This document shows, piece by piece, positions 50,751 to 59,666 of a stretch of 64,000 nt of DNA (position 1 is its first letter; the number at the start of each line of letters is the position of its first letter). The DNA lies in NCBI GenBank assembly GCA_964602655.1, contig CAZRSF010000007.1, positions 49,732 to 113,731 on the forward strand, written 5' to 3'. The notes under the pieces are model-generated. The model had not been told where the DNA came from, did not search any database, and was given only the letters and a program-made list of their open reading frames with translations. Origin of the DNA: Moduliflexus sp964602655 (GTDB lineage Bacteria; Moduliflexota; Moduliflexia; Moduliflexales; Moduliflexaceae). The translations under genes were made by a program, and so were the position numbers.

Positions 50751-53726
50751 ATGCGAATTGCGAGACTTTCTCACATGCCCACCGTTCGGGTGCGGTTGCT
50801 CCTGGCTTTTGCGTGCATTTTGGGCGTACTGATCGTCCAGAGCGGATTTGCGATCTACACCTTTCATGGCGTGATTGCGACCCGACAGCAGGCATTAATG
50901 AGCCAAATCCATCTGAGTACGTTCAGATATGATCTGGCCGCTGTGCGGATCAATTTGCTTCAGTTGCTTGGCACAACAAACCCAGATGCGATCACGGCTC
51001 TGCAACGCACGATTGAACAGCAGTTTCAGCAGCTTGCCGGGCAGCTTGACACGCTTGCCCTGCCGTCGGATTTTTTCGTCCAAAGCCACGCCACTTATCA
51101 GGAAATCATCACGCTGCACCGGAATGCTGAGACGCAAAAAGCCTATGAACTCATGCATACCAGATCCGACCGCGAATATGAAGCCCTTTCAGACATGCTC
51201 AACATTCGGGGGGGCGTCATCGAAACGACTGCCGAGGCCACTTTGCGCCACGCTAACCGCCAATTCATCGTGTCGATCTGTCTGTTGGGCGTGATCGGCC
51301 TGCTGACGACCGTGTTTTTGGAACGCAATGTATTCCGCCTCAATCAGCAGCTTGCCAGGGAGATCGAAGAACATACACGCATTGCCGAGGCGTTACGGAA
51401 CAGCGAGGAGCGTTTGAACAATGTGTTGGAAATTTTACCGGTCGGCGTGTGGCTCGCCGATAAGCATGGTGTCATTGTTCATGGCAATCCTGCCGGGCAA
51501 CACATCTGGACGGGTGCGCATTACGTGGGACCAGAGCGGTACGGCGAGTATAAAGCCTGGTGGGTTGCGACGGGTGAAGCGCTCAAACCTGAGGATTGGG
51601 GGGTGGCGCGCGCGATTACGCGCGGCGAAAGTTCAATCGAAGAAGAAATTGAAATCGAATGTTTTGACGGGACGCATAAAATCATCTTGAATTGGGTTGT
51701 TCCGCTGTGGGGGCACGATCACACCATTGAGGGCGCCGTGGTTGTGAATCAGGATATTACGGAACGCAAGCGGGCGGAGAAAACGTTGCGCAAGAGCGAA
51801 GAGCGGTTCCGCTGGTTGTTCGACAACTCGATCAATGCCGTGGCGTTGCATGAGATTGTGGTGAATGATCGGGGCGAACCTGTTGATTATATTTTCCTCA
51901 ACGTGAATCATGGATTCGAAGTCCATACCGGGATGCGTGCCGCCGATATTGTCGGCAAGCGCGTCACGCAAGCGTTCCCCGGCATTGAAAAAACGAACCT
52001 TATTGCCATATATGGCAACGTCGCCCTCACCGGCGAGCCAACATCCTTCGAGATGTATTTCGAGCCGCTGCAACGTGACTATAATATTACGGCCTATCAA
52101 GTCGGCAAAGGCCGGTTTGCAGCAGTTTTTGAGGACATCACCGACCGCAAGCGAGCCGAGATGGCGTTACGGGAGAGTGAGGAACGGCTCCGTATGGTGA
52201 TCGATAATTCGCGCGATGGCATCAACTTGTTAGACCTCAGGCTCGGACGCTATACCTTCATGAGTCCTGCTCAGGTGGAATTGACCGGATTCAGCATCGA
52301 GGAAATGAATGATTTGCCGGTCGAGGAGGCCTACGAGCGCGTCCATCCGGACGACCGCGAGATTTCGATTTCTCAGCAACAGCGGGTTGCGGCAGGAGAG
52401 GATATCGTGACGCCCGTTGAGTACCGCTGGAAGGTCAAGAGCGGGGAATACCGCTGGTTCAGCGATAGCCGCAAGGCGATCCGCGACGAACAGGGGCGAA
52501 CGATTGCTTTGGTGGGGGTCAGCCGCGACATTACTGAGTATAAGCGAGCCGAGGAAGCGCTGCATGAGAGCGAAGAACGTTTCCACGCGGCGTTGGAGGC
52601 GTCGCTTCAGGCGTTTACGATCATGCGGAGTATGCGCGATGCGCAACGCCGGATCATTGATTTTGAGTGGACGTATGCGAATCCGATGGCCGGCGAAATT
52701 CTGAAGCAACCACCGGAAACGCTTGTTGGGCGGCGCTTATTGGACACCCTGCCGGGCAATCGTGAGAATCGCGCATTATTCGACCGCTATGTGCGGATCG
52801 TTGAAAGCGGCCAGGGCGATGAGATGGAATTGGAATACGTCTCTGAGGGCATTTCCGGGTGGTTTCGGAATATGGCGGTCAAGCTTGGCGACGGCGTGGC
52901 CATCTCCTTCAGCGATATCACCGACCATAAACGGGCTGAGGAACTGCTCAAAAACCAGAACGTGCGATTAGAACAAGCCGTGCAACAGAAACAGCGTGAA
53001 ATGGAGGGCTTGTTCGAACGCTTGCTGCGCCAGGAAAAACTGGCGACTATCGGGCAAATGGCCGGCAGCATCGCGCATGAATTGCGTAACCCGCTCGGCG
53101 CGGTCAAACAATCCGTCTTTTACTTGAAACGGCTGGCGCAGCGGCAGGAACTCACGATGTCGAATCCGAACGTCTTGCGTCAGTTGAACTTAATGGACGC
53201 GGAACTGAACATCTCGGGACGGGTCATTACCGATCTGCTCGACATGACGCGCATGAAACCGCTGCAATGTCAGGCAACGGATTTGCGCGCCCTTCTCGCG
53301 GATGCCATTGCGCGTTGTCATCTGCCGGATCAGGTGCGCGTGACCATCGCGCTGGAACCGGAACAATTCGTCATCTTCGTTGATCCGTTGCAAATGCGGC
53401 AGGTCGTGCTGAATATCCTGACCAATGCGATGCAGGCGATAACGGGCGAAGGCGCAATCACGATCCGCGCTCGACAACTGGCCGAGCAGCAGGAATCGGT
53501 CATCGAGATTCATGACAACGGTGTCGGCCTGACGCCAGAGGCGCTTCAGAAGGTCTTCGAACCGCTCTATACGACCAAAGCCATTGGCACGGGTTTAGGT
53601 TTGAGCATCTGCAAACAGATTATCGAGAGCCATGATGGGCGCATCAGCCTGACAAGCGAACCGGGGCAGGGCGCGACCGTCACGATTGCGCTGCCCTGGA
53701 ATGATAATCGCGTGACCAATTATTGA
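50751..53726 (+). CDS. Membrane multi-PAS histidine kinase, HK2
   Basis: A 991-residue sensor kinase. AAGGAGGAA before 50751 fixes the start, which opens a membrane helix (about 17-37). A four-helix-bundle-type periplasmic sensor (about 40-165) and a second helix (about 168-186) follow. Four PAS segments come next, three of them closed by a DITERKRAEK-type PAC end, then His776 in SIAHELRNPLGAVKQS and an HATPase with NILTNAMQAI and GLGLSICKQIIESH. Its kinase core is nearly the same as that of HK1, while the sensor differs. Confidence 0.92.
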   Translation: MRIARLSHMPTVRVRLLLAFACILGVLIVQSGFAIYTFHGVIATRQQALMSQIHLSTFRYDLAAVRINLLQLLGTTNPDAITALQRTIEQQFQQLAGQLDTLALPSDFFVQSHATYQEIITLHRNAETQKAYELMHTRSDREYEALSDMLNIRGGVIETTAEATLRHANRQFIVSICLLGVIGLLTTVFLERNVFRLNQQLAREIEEHTRIAEALRNSEERLNNVLEILPVGVWLADKHGVIVHGNPAGQHIWTGAHYVGPERYGEYKAWWVATGEALKPEDWGVARAITRGESSIEEEIEIECFDGTHKIILNWVVPLWGHDHTIEGAVVVNQDITERKRAEKTLRKSEERFRWLFDNSINAVALHEIVVNDRGEPVDYIFLNVNHGFEVHTGMRAADIVGKRVTQAFPGIEKTNLIAIYGNVALTGEPTSFEMYFEPLQRDYNITAYQVGKGRFAAVFEDITDRKRAEMALRESEERLRMVIDNSRDGINLLDLRLGRYTFMSPAQVELTGFSIEEMNDLPVEEAYERVHPDDREISISQQQRVAAGEDIVTPVEYRWKVKSGEYRWFSDSRKAIRDEQGRTIALVGVSRDITEYKRAEEALHESEERFHAALEASLQAFTIMRSMRDAQRRIIDFEWTYANPMAGEILKQPPETLVGRRLLDTLPGNRENRALFDRYVRIVESGQGDEMELEYVSEGISGWFRNMAVKLGDGVAISFSDITDHKRAEELLKNQNVRLEQAVQQKQREMEGLFERLLRQEKLATIGQMAGSIAHELRNPLGAVKQSVFYLKRLAQRQELTMSNPNVLRQLNLMDAELNISGRVITDLLDMTRMKPLQCQATDLRALLADAIARCHLPDQVRVTIALEPEQFVIFVDPLQMRQVVLNILTNAMQAITGEGAITIRARQLAEQQESVIEIHDNGVGLTPEALQKVFEPLYTTKAIGTGLGLSICKQIIESHDGRISLTSEPGQGATVTIALPWNDNRVTNY

Positions 53727-53740
53727 GGCAAGGGAACACT

Positions 53741-54979
53741 ATGGAATACGCATCTGCCATTCTTATCGTCGAAGATAATCCTGCGCAATTAGAGACGTTG
53801 CTGGATATTCTCGAAACCGACGGGTTGCAGCCTATCGGGTGTCTTTCCGGTCGCGAGGCGCTCGCGGCCTGCGAGCAGCACGCGGTGCATGTGGCGATCC
53901 TCGATCTGCGTTTGCCTGATATGGACGGCCTGACGATATTGCAGCGGTTGAAAGAGCGCGTCCCGGATATTAAGGTGATTATCAATACCGCGTATGCGTC
54001 GCTGGAATCCGCGATTGAAGCGGTCAATCGCGACGCCTTTGCCTACGTGCAGAAAATGGGCGATCCCGACGAATTATTAGCCCATGTGCATCGCGCCTTT
54101 CATGCGCATTTAGCCGGATACAGCGAACGCCTGGAACAGGAGGTGCGTCAGCGGACGGACGAACTCATACAGGCGAATACAAGTTTACGCCAGGAAATCG
54201 CAGACAGAACGCGGGCGGAGGAGGAAATCCGCCGGTTGAATGTCGAATTGGAAATGCGAGTGCAACAACGCACCGCGCAATTGACGTCCGCCAACGAGGA
54301 ATTAAAAAATTTTGCCTATATCGTCTCGCACGACCTGAAAGCCCCGCTGCGGAATATCTCGCAATTGGTCACCTGGCTCGTCGCCGACTATGTGGCGGCA
54401 TTCGATGCGCAGGGGAAGGAGTATGCGGACTTGCTGCTGAGCCGCGTCAAACGCATGGATAACTTGATCAACGGCGTGCTGGAATATTCGCGCGCCGGGA
54501 GTGTCGCCGATCAAGACGAACCGGTCGCTCTGAACCGCCTGCTGTCGGACGTGCTGGATACGTTGTCCCCGCCGCCGCAGATTCGCGTCACCGCGCCGCC
54601 GGATTTGCCCATGCTGGAAGGCGATCCGACGCGCATTGCGCAAGTGTTTCAGAATCTTATCGGCAACGCGATCAAATTTATCGGCAGTTCGCAGGGGGAA
54701 ATTGTCGTCAACTGCGCCGACGCCGGGGAGTTTTGGCAATTCGCCGTGACCGATAACGGACCAGGAATCGAGCCGCAGCATCACGAGAAAATTTTTCAGA
54801 TTTTTCAGACCCTTCACTCGCGCGATGAGCATGAAAGCACGGGGGTCGGGCTGACCATTGTCAAAAAGATCGTCGAATTCTATGGTGGAAACATTTGGGT
54901 GGAGTCACAATCCGGCCAGGGGAGTACGTTCAAATTTACGTGGCCGAAGACGCGTATCACGCCCCTGAATCAGCGATAA
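53741..54979 (+). CDS. Receiver-histidine kinase hybrid (phytochrome-kinase-like), RR3
   Basis: A 412-residue hybrid with receiver 1-120 (Asp55), a coiled coil (125-185), and a kinase part like those of bacteriophytochromes and NtrY-like sensors: His197 in FAYIVSHDLKAPLRNI. The HATPase ends AVTDNGPGIEPQHHEKIFQI and TGVGLTIVKKIVEFYGG. GAGG just upstream of 53741 favours this start over the ATG at 53723, which overlaps HK2's stop. The receiver shares NRDAFAYVQKMGD with RR1 and RR2. Confidence 0.9.
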   Translation: MEYASAILIVEDNPAQLETLLDILETDGLQPIGCLSGREALAACEQHAVHVAILDLRLPDMDGLTILQRLKERVPDIKVIINTAYASLESAIEAVNRDAFAYVQKMGDPDELLAHVHRAFHAHLAGYSERLEQEVRQRTDELIQANTSLRQEIADRTRAEEEIRRLNVELEMRVQQRTAQLTSANEELKNFAYIVSHDLKAPLRNISQLVTWLVADYVAAFDAQGKEYADLLLSRVKRMDNLINGVLEYSRAGSVADQDEPVALNRLLSDVLDTLSPPPQIRVTAPPDLPMLEGDPTRIAQVFQNLIGNAIKFIGSSQGEIVVNCADAGEFWQFAVTDNGPGIEPQHHEKIFQIFQTLHSRDEHESTGVGLTIVKKIVEFYGGNIWVESQSGQGSTFKFTWPKTRITPLNQR

Positions 54980-55166
54980 CATTCGGTAGCGCCTTCGCGA
55001 TCACAATCCGCGCAAAATAGTAGTCGGTGCGATTTTATTTTTCGTTGGGAAACTTTTTCTTGATTGTGACCGTCTATAACGATAAGATGAAGATATTCCT
55101 TCCATTCGATTCGTCATGCTCTTTTCAAGGACGCAGCGGAGGGATGATGGCCCCGGAGAATACGTT

Positions 55167-55619
55167 ATGATCAAGGCAAAAGAGTACCTCAAAATCATCA
55201 GCGTTATGCTGTTCGGCGGAGCGTGCGTATTGTGGTGTGGATATGCCAGGGCAGAGGAAATCATGCTGATTACGCATAAAGGCGGCGCGAACACAGTGAC
55301 AATGCGCAAAGAAGACATCAAGCAGATTTTCTTAGGGCAAAAAACCAGATGGGACGATAATTCCGTCATTCATTTTGTCGTCTGCACAGAGGAACACTCA
55401 TTACTGACGTTTTTGAAAAATTATGTAAAAAAAACCCCGATTCAATACAATAATTACTGGAAAAAGCTGGTATTCAGCGGAAAAGGTATTATGCCGAAGA
55501 TGTTCGACACTCCCCCAAAAGTGCTGGAATTCGTGTCGAATACTGAAGGGGCGATCAGTTTTATCAGCGCGCAAGATGTGGACACAGAGCGCATCAACAT
55601 CGTCACTGTGTCCGATTGA
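55167..55619 (+). CDS. Small periplasmic phosphate-binding-like protein
   Basis: A 150-residue exported protein of the PBP-like (PstS-related) superfamily. The signal peptide MIKAKEYLKIISVMLFGGAC ends at about YARAEE. The rest shows DIKQIFLGQKTRWDDN, IHFVVCTEEHS and EGAISFISAQDVDTE, the ends of a half-size binding fold. Such small PstS-like proteins often occur beside porins and sensor kinases. It lies between the kinase run and a porin, suggesting that it is a ligand receptor for the kinases or a partner of the porin. GGAGAA precedes the ATG. Confidence 0.75.
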   Translation: MIKAKEYLKIISVMLFGGACVLWCGYARAEEIMLITHKGGANTVTMRKEDIKQIFLGQKTRWDDNSVIHFVVCTEEHSLLTFLKNYVKKTPIQYNNYWKKLVFSGKGIMPKMFDTPPKVLEFVSNTEGAISFISAQDVDTERINIVTVSD

Positions 55620-55637
55620 GCGCATGGAGAAGTATTC

Positions 55638-56873
55638 ATGAAGAAGACCACAAGAAGCTGCGCCGGGATCGTCTCCCTGCTTGTGATGCTGTCTGGCTGG
55701 AACGCATTGGCAGAAGACGAGTTTGCGTCGAAACGCATGGATATTCATGGGTTCGTGTCGCAAGGATTGTTGAAAAGCGAACGGAATAATGTTTTTGCGG
55801 ACACGAAAGACGGCACATTCCAGTTCAATGAATTCGGCCTGAATGTGACGGCAGAGTTGATCGAGCAATTACATGCGGGAATCCAGATATTTTCCAGAGA
55901 TTTGGGGGACATCGGGAATAACGAACTGACCCTTGACTGGGCGTACGGCGACTATCGCTGGCGCGATTGGCTTGGGTTCCGCGCCGGAAAGATCAAAATC
56001 CCCTACGGGTTCTACAATGAGACGCGCGATATTGACATGCTGCGAACCAACATCTTTCTGCCGCCCAGCATCTATTACGAAGGCAATCGAGATCGCCAGA
56101 ACACGCTCATCGGCGGCGGCGTGTACGGCGATGTCTCTCTCGCGTCGTTGGGCACGTTCATCTATCAGTTGCAGATTGGGGACGCCAATATGTCGTCGGA
56201 CAGCAGCGACATGAAGTACGTGCGCGATGAAAACGCGACCCTGCTTACAATGGCGATTGATCGGCAGTACACGGCGGATGTGGAATGGGAAACCCCCATC
56301 GAAGGCTTGCGATTCGGAGGCTTTGCCATGCAAACGGATATGAGTATCGAGTTCGAAGAATCTACATCGTCAGAGACTTCGACGACACCGACCGACACGA
56401 CGCAAACGGCGCTAACAAGCGAGACTCCCGCGCCATCGGAATCGGCAATGTCGCCATCTGCTCCGGATGAAACGCAGAAATTTTATATCCTCTCGACAGA
56501 ATATACGCGCGGAAATTTCGTCGTGTCTGGCGAATATTTGATCGCGCCGAATTCTCATGCGCCGGAGGGATACTATCTTGGCGCATCCTACCGCCTGAAC
56601 GACCGCTTCGAGGTCGGAGGGTATTACTCTGTCTTTTATGGTCAATCCGCCGATAAGGACGGGAAAAGACGCCAAGAACACGGCATGAACGATTATTCCG
56701 CCTGGCAGAAGGAATGGGTGGCAAGCGTGCGCGTTGACCTGAATACCTACTGGACGATCAAAGCGGAAGGTCATCTGATTGACGGCACGGCGCAAATCTT
56801 AACACAAGATAACCCGGACGAGATGACACAAGATTCCTATCTCTTCGCCCTGAAAACCTCCTACCACTTCTAA
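55638..56873 (+). CDS. Outer-membrane porin-like protein
   Basis: A 411-residue exported beta-barrel protein. The signal peptide (MKKTTRSCAGIVSLLVMLSG) ends near ALAEDE. The mature part has alternating amphipathic strands (DIHGFVSQGLLKS, FGLNVTAELIEQLHAGIQIF, LGFRAGKIKIPYGFYNETRD) and ends in aromatic Phe (FALKTSYHF), typical for outer-membrane insertion. A low-complexity Ser/Thr/Pro loop (about 233-275, TSSETSTTPTDTTQ) is probably surface exposed. It is 18 bp after the binding-like protein and likely cotranscribed. The solute is unknown. Confidence 0.85.
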   Translation: MKKTTRSCAGIVSLLVMLSGWNALAEDEFASKRMDIHGFVSQGLLKSERNNVFADTKDGTFQFNEFGLNVTAELIEQLHAGIQIFSRDLGDIGNNELTLDWAYGDYRWRDWLGFRAGKIKIPYGFYNETRDIDMLRTNIFLPPSIYYEGNRDRQNTLIGGGVYGDVSLASLGTFIYQLQIGDANMSSDSSDMKYVRDENATLLTMAIDRQYTADVEWETPIEGLRFGGFAMQTDMSIEFEESTSSETSTTPTDTTQTALTSETPAPSESAMSPSAPDETQKFYILSTEYTRGNFVVSGEYLIAPNSHAPEGYYLGASYRLNDRFEVGGYYSVFYGQSADKDGKRRQEHGMNDYSAWQKEWVASVRVDLNTYWTIKAEGHLIDGTAQILTQDNPDEMTQDSYLFALKTSYHF

Positions 56874-56889
56874 CCGACGACGCCCCCCT

Positions 56890-56907
56890 GGGCGAGGAGA
56901 CTCGCCC
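56890..56907 (+). terminator. Small GC hairpin after the porin gene
   Basis: GGGCGAG-GAGA-CTCGCCC, 17 bp after the porin stop; no U-run. The gap 56874-57235 has no gene; its right part holds a promoter-like sequence. Confidence 0.45.
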
Positions 56908-57054
56908 CGACCATTTCCAGAACTACGCTGATTTTTTCACCTGCATGAAGCCCAGCGATAAATCGCCGGGCGCAAGAGCGATGTCAAAGATTTTCTGTGT
57001 GCTCTGCTCAGGGAGCGTGTCTCGCTGATAATGTCGCTGTGAGCTATTTTTTTA

Positions 57055-57084
57055 TTGACATCCTGATCAGACCTTGTGTGATAG
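57055..57084 (+). promoter_or_regulatory. Candidate promoter of the LysM/BON gene
   Basis: TTGACA (57055) and TGATAG (57079) are 18 bp apart, about 150 bp before the ATG. The -35 is perfect and the -10 weak, so the call is tentative. Confidence 0.35.
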
Positions 57085-57235
57085 AGAGACGCTGCGATCA
57101 TCGGCATGCGCAAAATAATCACGCAAGATCAGCGACGAATAACCGAAAGCGTCAGACACGTCAACCGCATTGGATATTCTGTCGTAACCTTGCGTGTCAA
57201 TACACGAACAACGCGAATGAACAAGGAGGCAGCTT

Positions 57236-57844
57236 ATGGGAATCTTCAATTTTTCGAAGAATGCGGGCAATGCCATTTTCGGCGCAAAGAATCCGAACGC
57301 CGACGACATTAAGACACTGATTATCGAGTGGTTAGAACGGCAGAAAAGTCGAGTAGAAAACTTGATCGTCAAATATGATAGCGGTCTCGTCACGCTGTGC
57401 GGCAATTGCGATACCGTGAAAACCAAAGAAAAAGCGATTTTAGTCGCCGGAAATATCGAGGGCGTCGAACGGGTGGATGCGTCCGAATTGCTTGCGCCGC
57501 AGCCTGCGCCTCCGGTTCAGGAAACCACCAGAACGGTTGCTGCGCCGACACAACCTGCGCCCGCGCCGCAAGCGAAACCGACGGCAACGCCAACTGCACC
57601 GCCGGCGGCTCCGCAAGCAAAACCCGCGCCAACGACGGCCCCTCAGCCGGAAGCGACGCAGTCCGCCGACAGCAGCGTCTTTTACACGATTCAGAAAGGG
57701 GATACGCTGTCGAAAGTTTCCAAACAGTTTTACGGCGACCCGAACAAATATCGCTATATTGTCGAAGAAAACAGCGGCGTCATCGAAGACGCGGACAAAA
57801 TTTATCCGGGACAAACCATCCGCATCCCGCCGCTGCCAGCGTAA
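57236..57844 (+). CDS. BON-LysM protein (Kbp/YgaU type)
   Basis: A 202-residue protein with the Kbp layout: MGIFNFSKNAGNAIFG, a BON domain (about 20-85, VKYDSGLVTLCGNCDTVKTK), and a C-terminal LysM domain (about 148-200, FYTIQKGDTLSKVSKQFYGD). E. coli Kbp binds potassium with both domains. Here the domains are separated by a 55-residue Pro/Ala/Thr-rich linker (QPAPPVQETTRTVAAPTQ), much longer than in E. coli. No signal peptide is seen, as in Kbp. ACAAGGAGG precedes the ATG. Confidence 0.88.
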   Translation: MGIFNFSKNAGNAIFGAKNPNADDIKTLIIEWLERQKSRVENLIVKYDSGLVTLCGNCDTVKTKEKAILVAGNIEGVERVDASELLAPQPAPPVQETTRTVAAPTQPAPAPQAKPTATPTAPPAAPQAKPAPTTAPQPEATQSADSSVFYTIQKGDTLSKVSKQFYGDPNKYRYIVEENSGVIEDADKIYPGQTIRIPPLPA

Positions 57845-57855
57845 GATAACCATCC

Positions 57856-57890
57856 AAACCTCACAGGTTTCAGCAACCTGTGAGGTTTTT
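57856..57890. terminator. AACCTCACAGG terminator, copy 1
   Basis: AAACCTCACAGGTT and AACCTGTGAGGTTT with a short loop, then T-rich sequence. It lies between the convergent LysM and LacI-family genes. Copies of the same palindrome are at 61856 and 63961. Confidence 0.8.
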
Positions 57891-57892
57891 GC

Positions 57893-59059
57893 TTATGGCC
57901 GAGGGTAAAACTGGTCTATATTCTGCTGCGTGATAATCTCGTTTTCGACAAAAATATGCGACGGCACGGGCGCGCCATCTAAAATCGCGCAGGCCGCCGG
58001 AATGAGGTATTCGCCGTATTTCTCCGGGAAAAACGCCACACCCGCGTCAGACAGCCCATCGCGAATCTGCGTCTTGCCTAAGTCGTCAACGCCGAGCGTT
58101 ATAATAATCAAATTCTCGCGCTGCCAGCGTCCGGCCTCTTGAATCGCGGTAATCGCGCCGGACATCGTCTCTTCGTTAATCGAAGTCAGGGCGATGCGTT
58201 TCGCGTTCGGATGCGCGGCTAAGACTGTAGACATGGCAATTTGCGCCTGTTCCGGCAAGCCCATGCCGCCGTCGGCGCGCACGATCTTTTGTTCGACCTG
58301 GCTGCCGAACACCTCTTCGAGCACGGTCGCAAAGCCCTCGGAACGCAGCATGGTAATTTCGCCGCCAACACGCATTTGCAGCAAGACGACTAAATCAACG
58401 GCATCCCAGCCGCCCCATTTTTCAGTAATGAGCTGCGCCATGTATTTTCCGCCGAGCGTCGCGGCTTTCCAATCATGTACGCCCATAAACGGCGCTCCCG
58501 GCACAGGAATATCTACGGCCAGAATCGGAATGCCCTCCTCAGCAAATTTAGCGGCAATGATATGATTGGCTTTGACATCAGCCTGATATTCGATAAACAA
58601 ATCCGGCTGCTGCGCGAGCATCAAATCGGCATTTTTCAGCGCAACGTCGGCATCATATTTGTTATCAAGAATGATCAGGTTTTGCGTTTCGAATCCGGCC
58701 AATTTCGCCTGTCGGCGAATATCTTCTTCTACTTCGACGCCGAACGGCTCTGCGCTGAACACACTCGCAAATCCTAAGCGCCTGTTTTGCCCCGGCGTGT
58801 TCGTATAGGGCTCTCCGGCTTTCGCGCATTCGCGATAACATTCATACACCGCATACAACGAGTGCGGGGTATCGTTCGGCTCAGCATGGCGCTGCCGCAG
58901 CCTTCTGGCAAAGAGGTTCGGCCTGAATCGCAGTTTGCGAATGGCATCTTCGACTTTTGCGCGCGTAGCCTCGTCAACCGGCGCGCTCTGATTCACAACG
59001 CGCGAGACGGTCATAATGGACACTCCGGCAAGTCTGGCCACATCTTTCATGGAACTCAT
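57893..59059 (-). CDS. LacI-family regulator, probably of rhamnose use
   Basis: A 388-residue regulator. The helix-turn-helix is MKDVARLAGVSIMTVSRVVNQ and the hinge segment ends FARRLRQRHAE. A longer than usual linker of about 40 residues (NDTPHSLYAVYECYRECAK) precedes the periplasmic-binding-type sensor, which contains LGFASVFSAEPFG, DIPVPGAPFMGV and IALTSINEETMSGAI. It is divergent from rhaM, with two identical operator half-sets in between, so rhamnose or a derivative is the likely inducer. The sensor resembles true sugar-binding proteins more than LacI itself. Confidence 0.88.
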   Translation of the reverse strand: MSSMKDVARLAGVSIMTVSRVVNQSAPVDEATRAKVEDAIRKLRFRPNLFARRLRQRHAEPNDTPHSLYAVYECYRECAKAGEPYTNTPGQNRRLGFASVFSAEPFGVEVEEDIRRQAKLAGFETQNLIILDNKYDADVALKNADLMLAQQPDLFIEYQADVKANHIIAAKFAEEGIPILAVDIPVPGAPFMGVHDWKAATLGGKYMAQLITEKWGGWDAVDLVVLLQMRVGGEITMLRSEGFATVLEEVFGSQVEQKIVRADGGMGLPEQAQIAMSTVLAAHPNAKRIALTSINEETMSGAITAIQEAGRWQRENLIIITLGVDDLGKTQIRDGLSDAGVAFFPEKYGEYLIPAACAILDGAPVPSHIFVENEIITQQNIDQFYPRP

Positions 59060-59101
59060 ACACAGATCATCCCTATTCTCATCGTTTTTAACATATTAAC
59101 T

Positions 59102-59248
59102 CTCACGTGAACGTTAACATGGTCTGTTTTTTTGTCAAGATTTTTATGAACAATACAAGAACCGTCTTATAATTAAGGGTTAACAATAATTTACACCATC
59201 TAAAAATTTCCTTGACATCATACGATGAAATGTTAACGTTCACGTGAG
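59102..59248. promoter_or_regulatory. Divergent control region with two inverted 19-nt operators
   Basis: ATGTTAACGTTCACGTGAG is present at 59230-59248 (plus) and at 59102-59120 (minus). Each copy is preceded by TTGACA at exactly 12 nt (59212-59217 plus; 59133-59138 minus), so each operator covers the -10 region of its promoter. The inner GTTAACGTTCACGTG is a typical LacI-family site. The regulator likely represses both itself and rhaM. Confidence 0.8.
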
Positions 59249-59351
59249 CGATAATGTTCTGTTGGAGAGTAGCATAACTCAGCCCTGACAGAGGTTTCGC
59301 AAGCCTGCCAGAGCTACTCCGAATAACCATACATGCAAGGAGGCAAAAGCC

Positions 59352-59666
59352 ATGATAAGAAACGCGTTTACGATGAAATTGCACAAGGGCTTCGAAGCAG
59401 AATATAAAAAACGGCATGATGAAATCTGGCCGGAATTGGAGGCGGAACTGCAACAGGCCGGGATTTCGGATTATTCCATTTTTCTTGATGAAGAAACGCT
59501 GACCCTGTTCGCCGTGCAAAAGCTGACCGCCGATCACACCTCCGACAATCTTCCGAACACGGAGATCGTGAAAAAATGGTGGGCGTACATGGGCGACATC
59601 ATGGAGACCAACCCCGACAATTCGCCGGTCTGCAAACCGTTACGCGAAGTGTTCCATCTTGATTGA
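59352..59666 (+). CDS. rhaM: L-rhamnose mutarotase
   Basis: A 104-residue enzyme interconverting alpha- and beta-L-rhamnose for entry into catabolism. It matches the RhaM/DUF718 family: MIRNAFTMKLHKGFEAEYKK, RHDEIWPEL, GISDYSIFLDEETLTLFAV, and the end KWWAYMGDIMETNPDNSPV. AGGAGG lies upstream. The other rhamnose genes (isomerase, kinase, aldolase) are not nearby. A degenerate CCTGCCAG-type palindrome sits in its leader (about 59282-59315). Confidence 0.93.
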   Translation: MIRNAFTMKLHKGFEAEYKKRHDEIWPELEAELQQAGISDYSIFLDEETLTLFAVQKLTADHTSDNLPNTEIVKKWWAYMGDIMETNPDNSPVCKPLREVFHLD

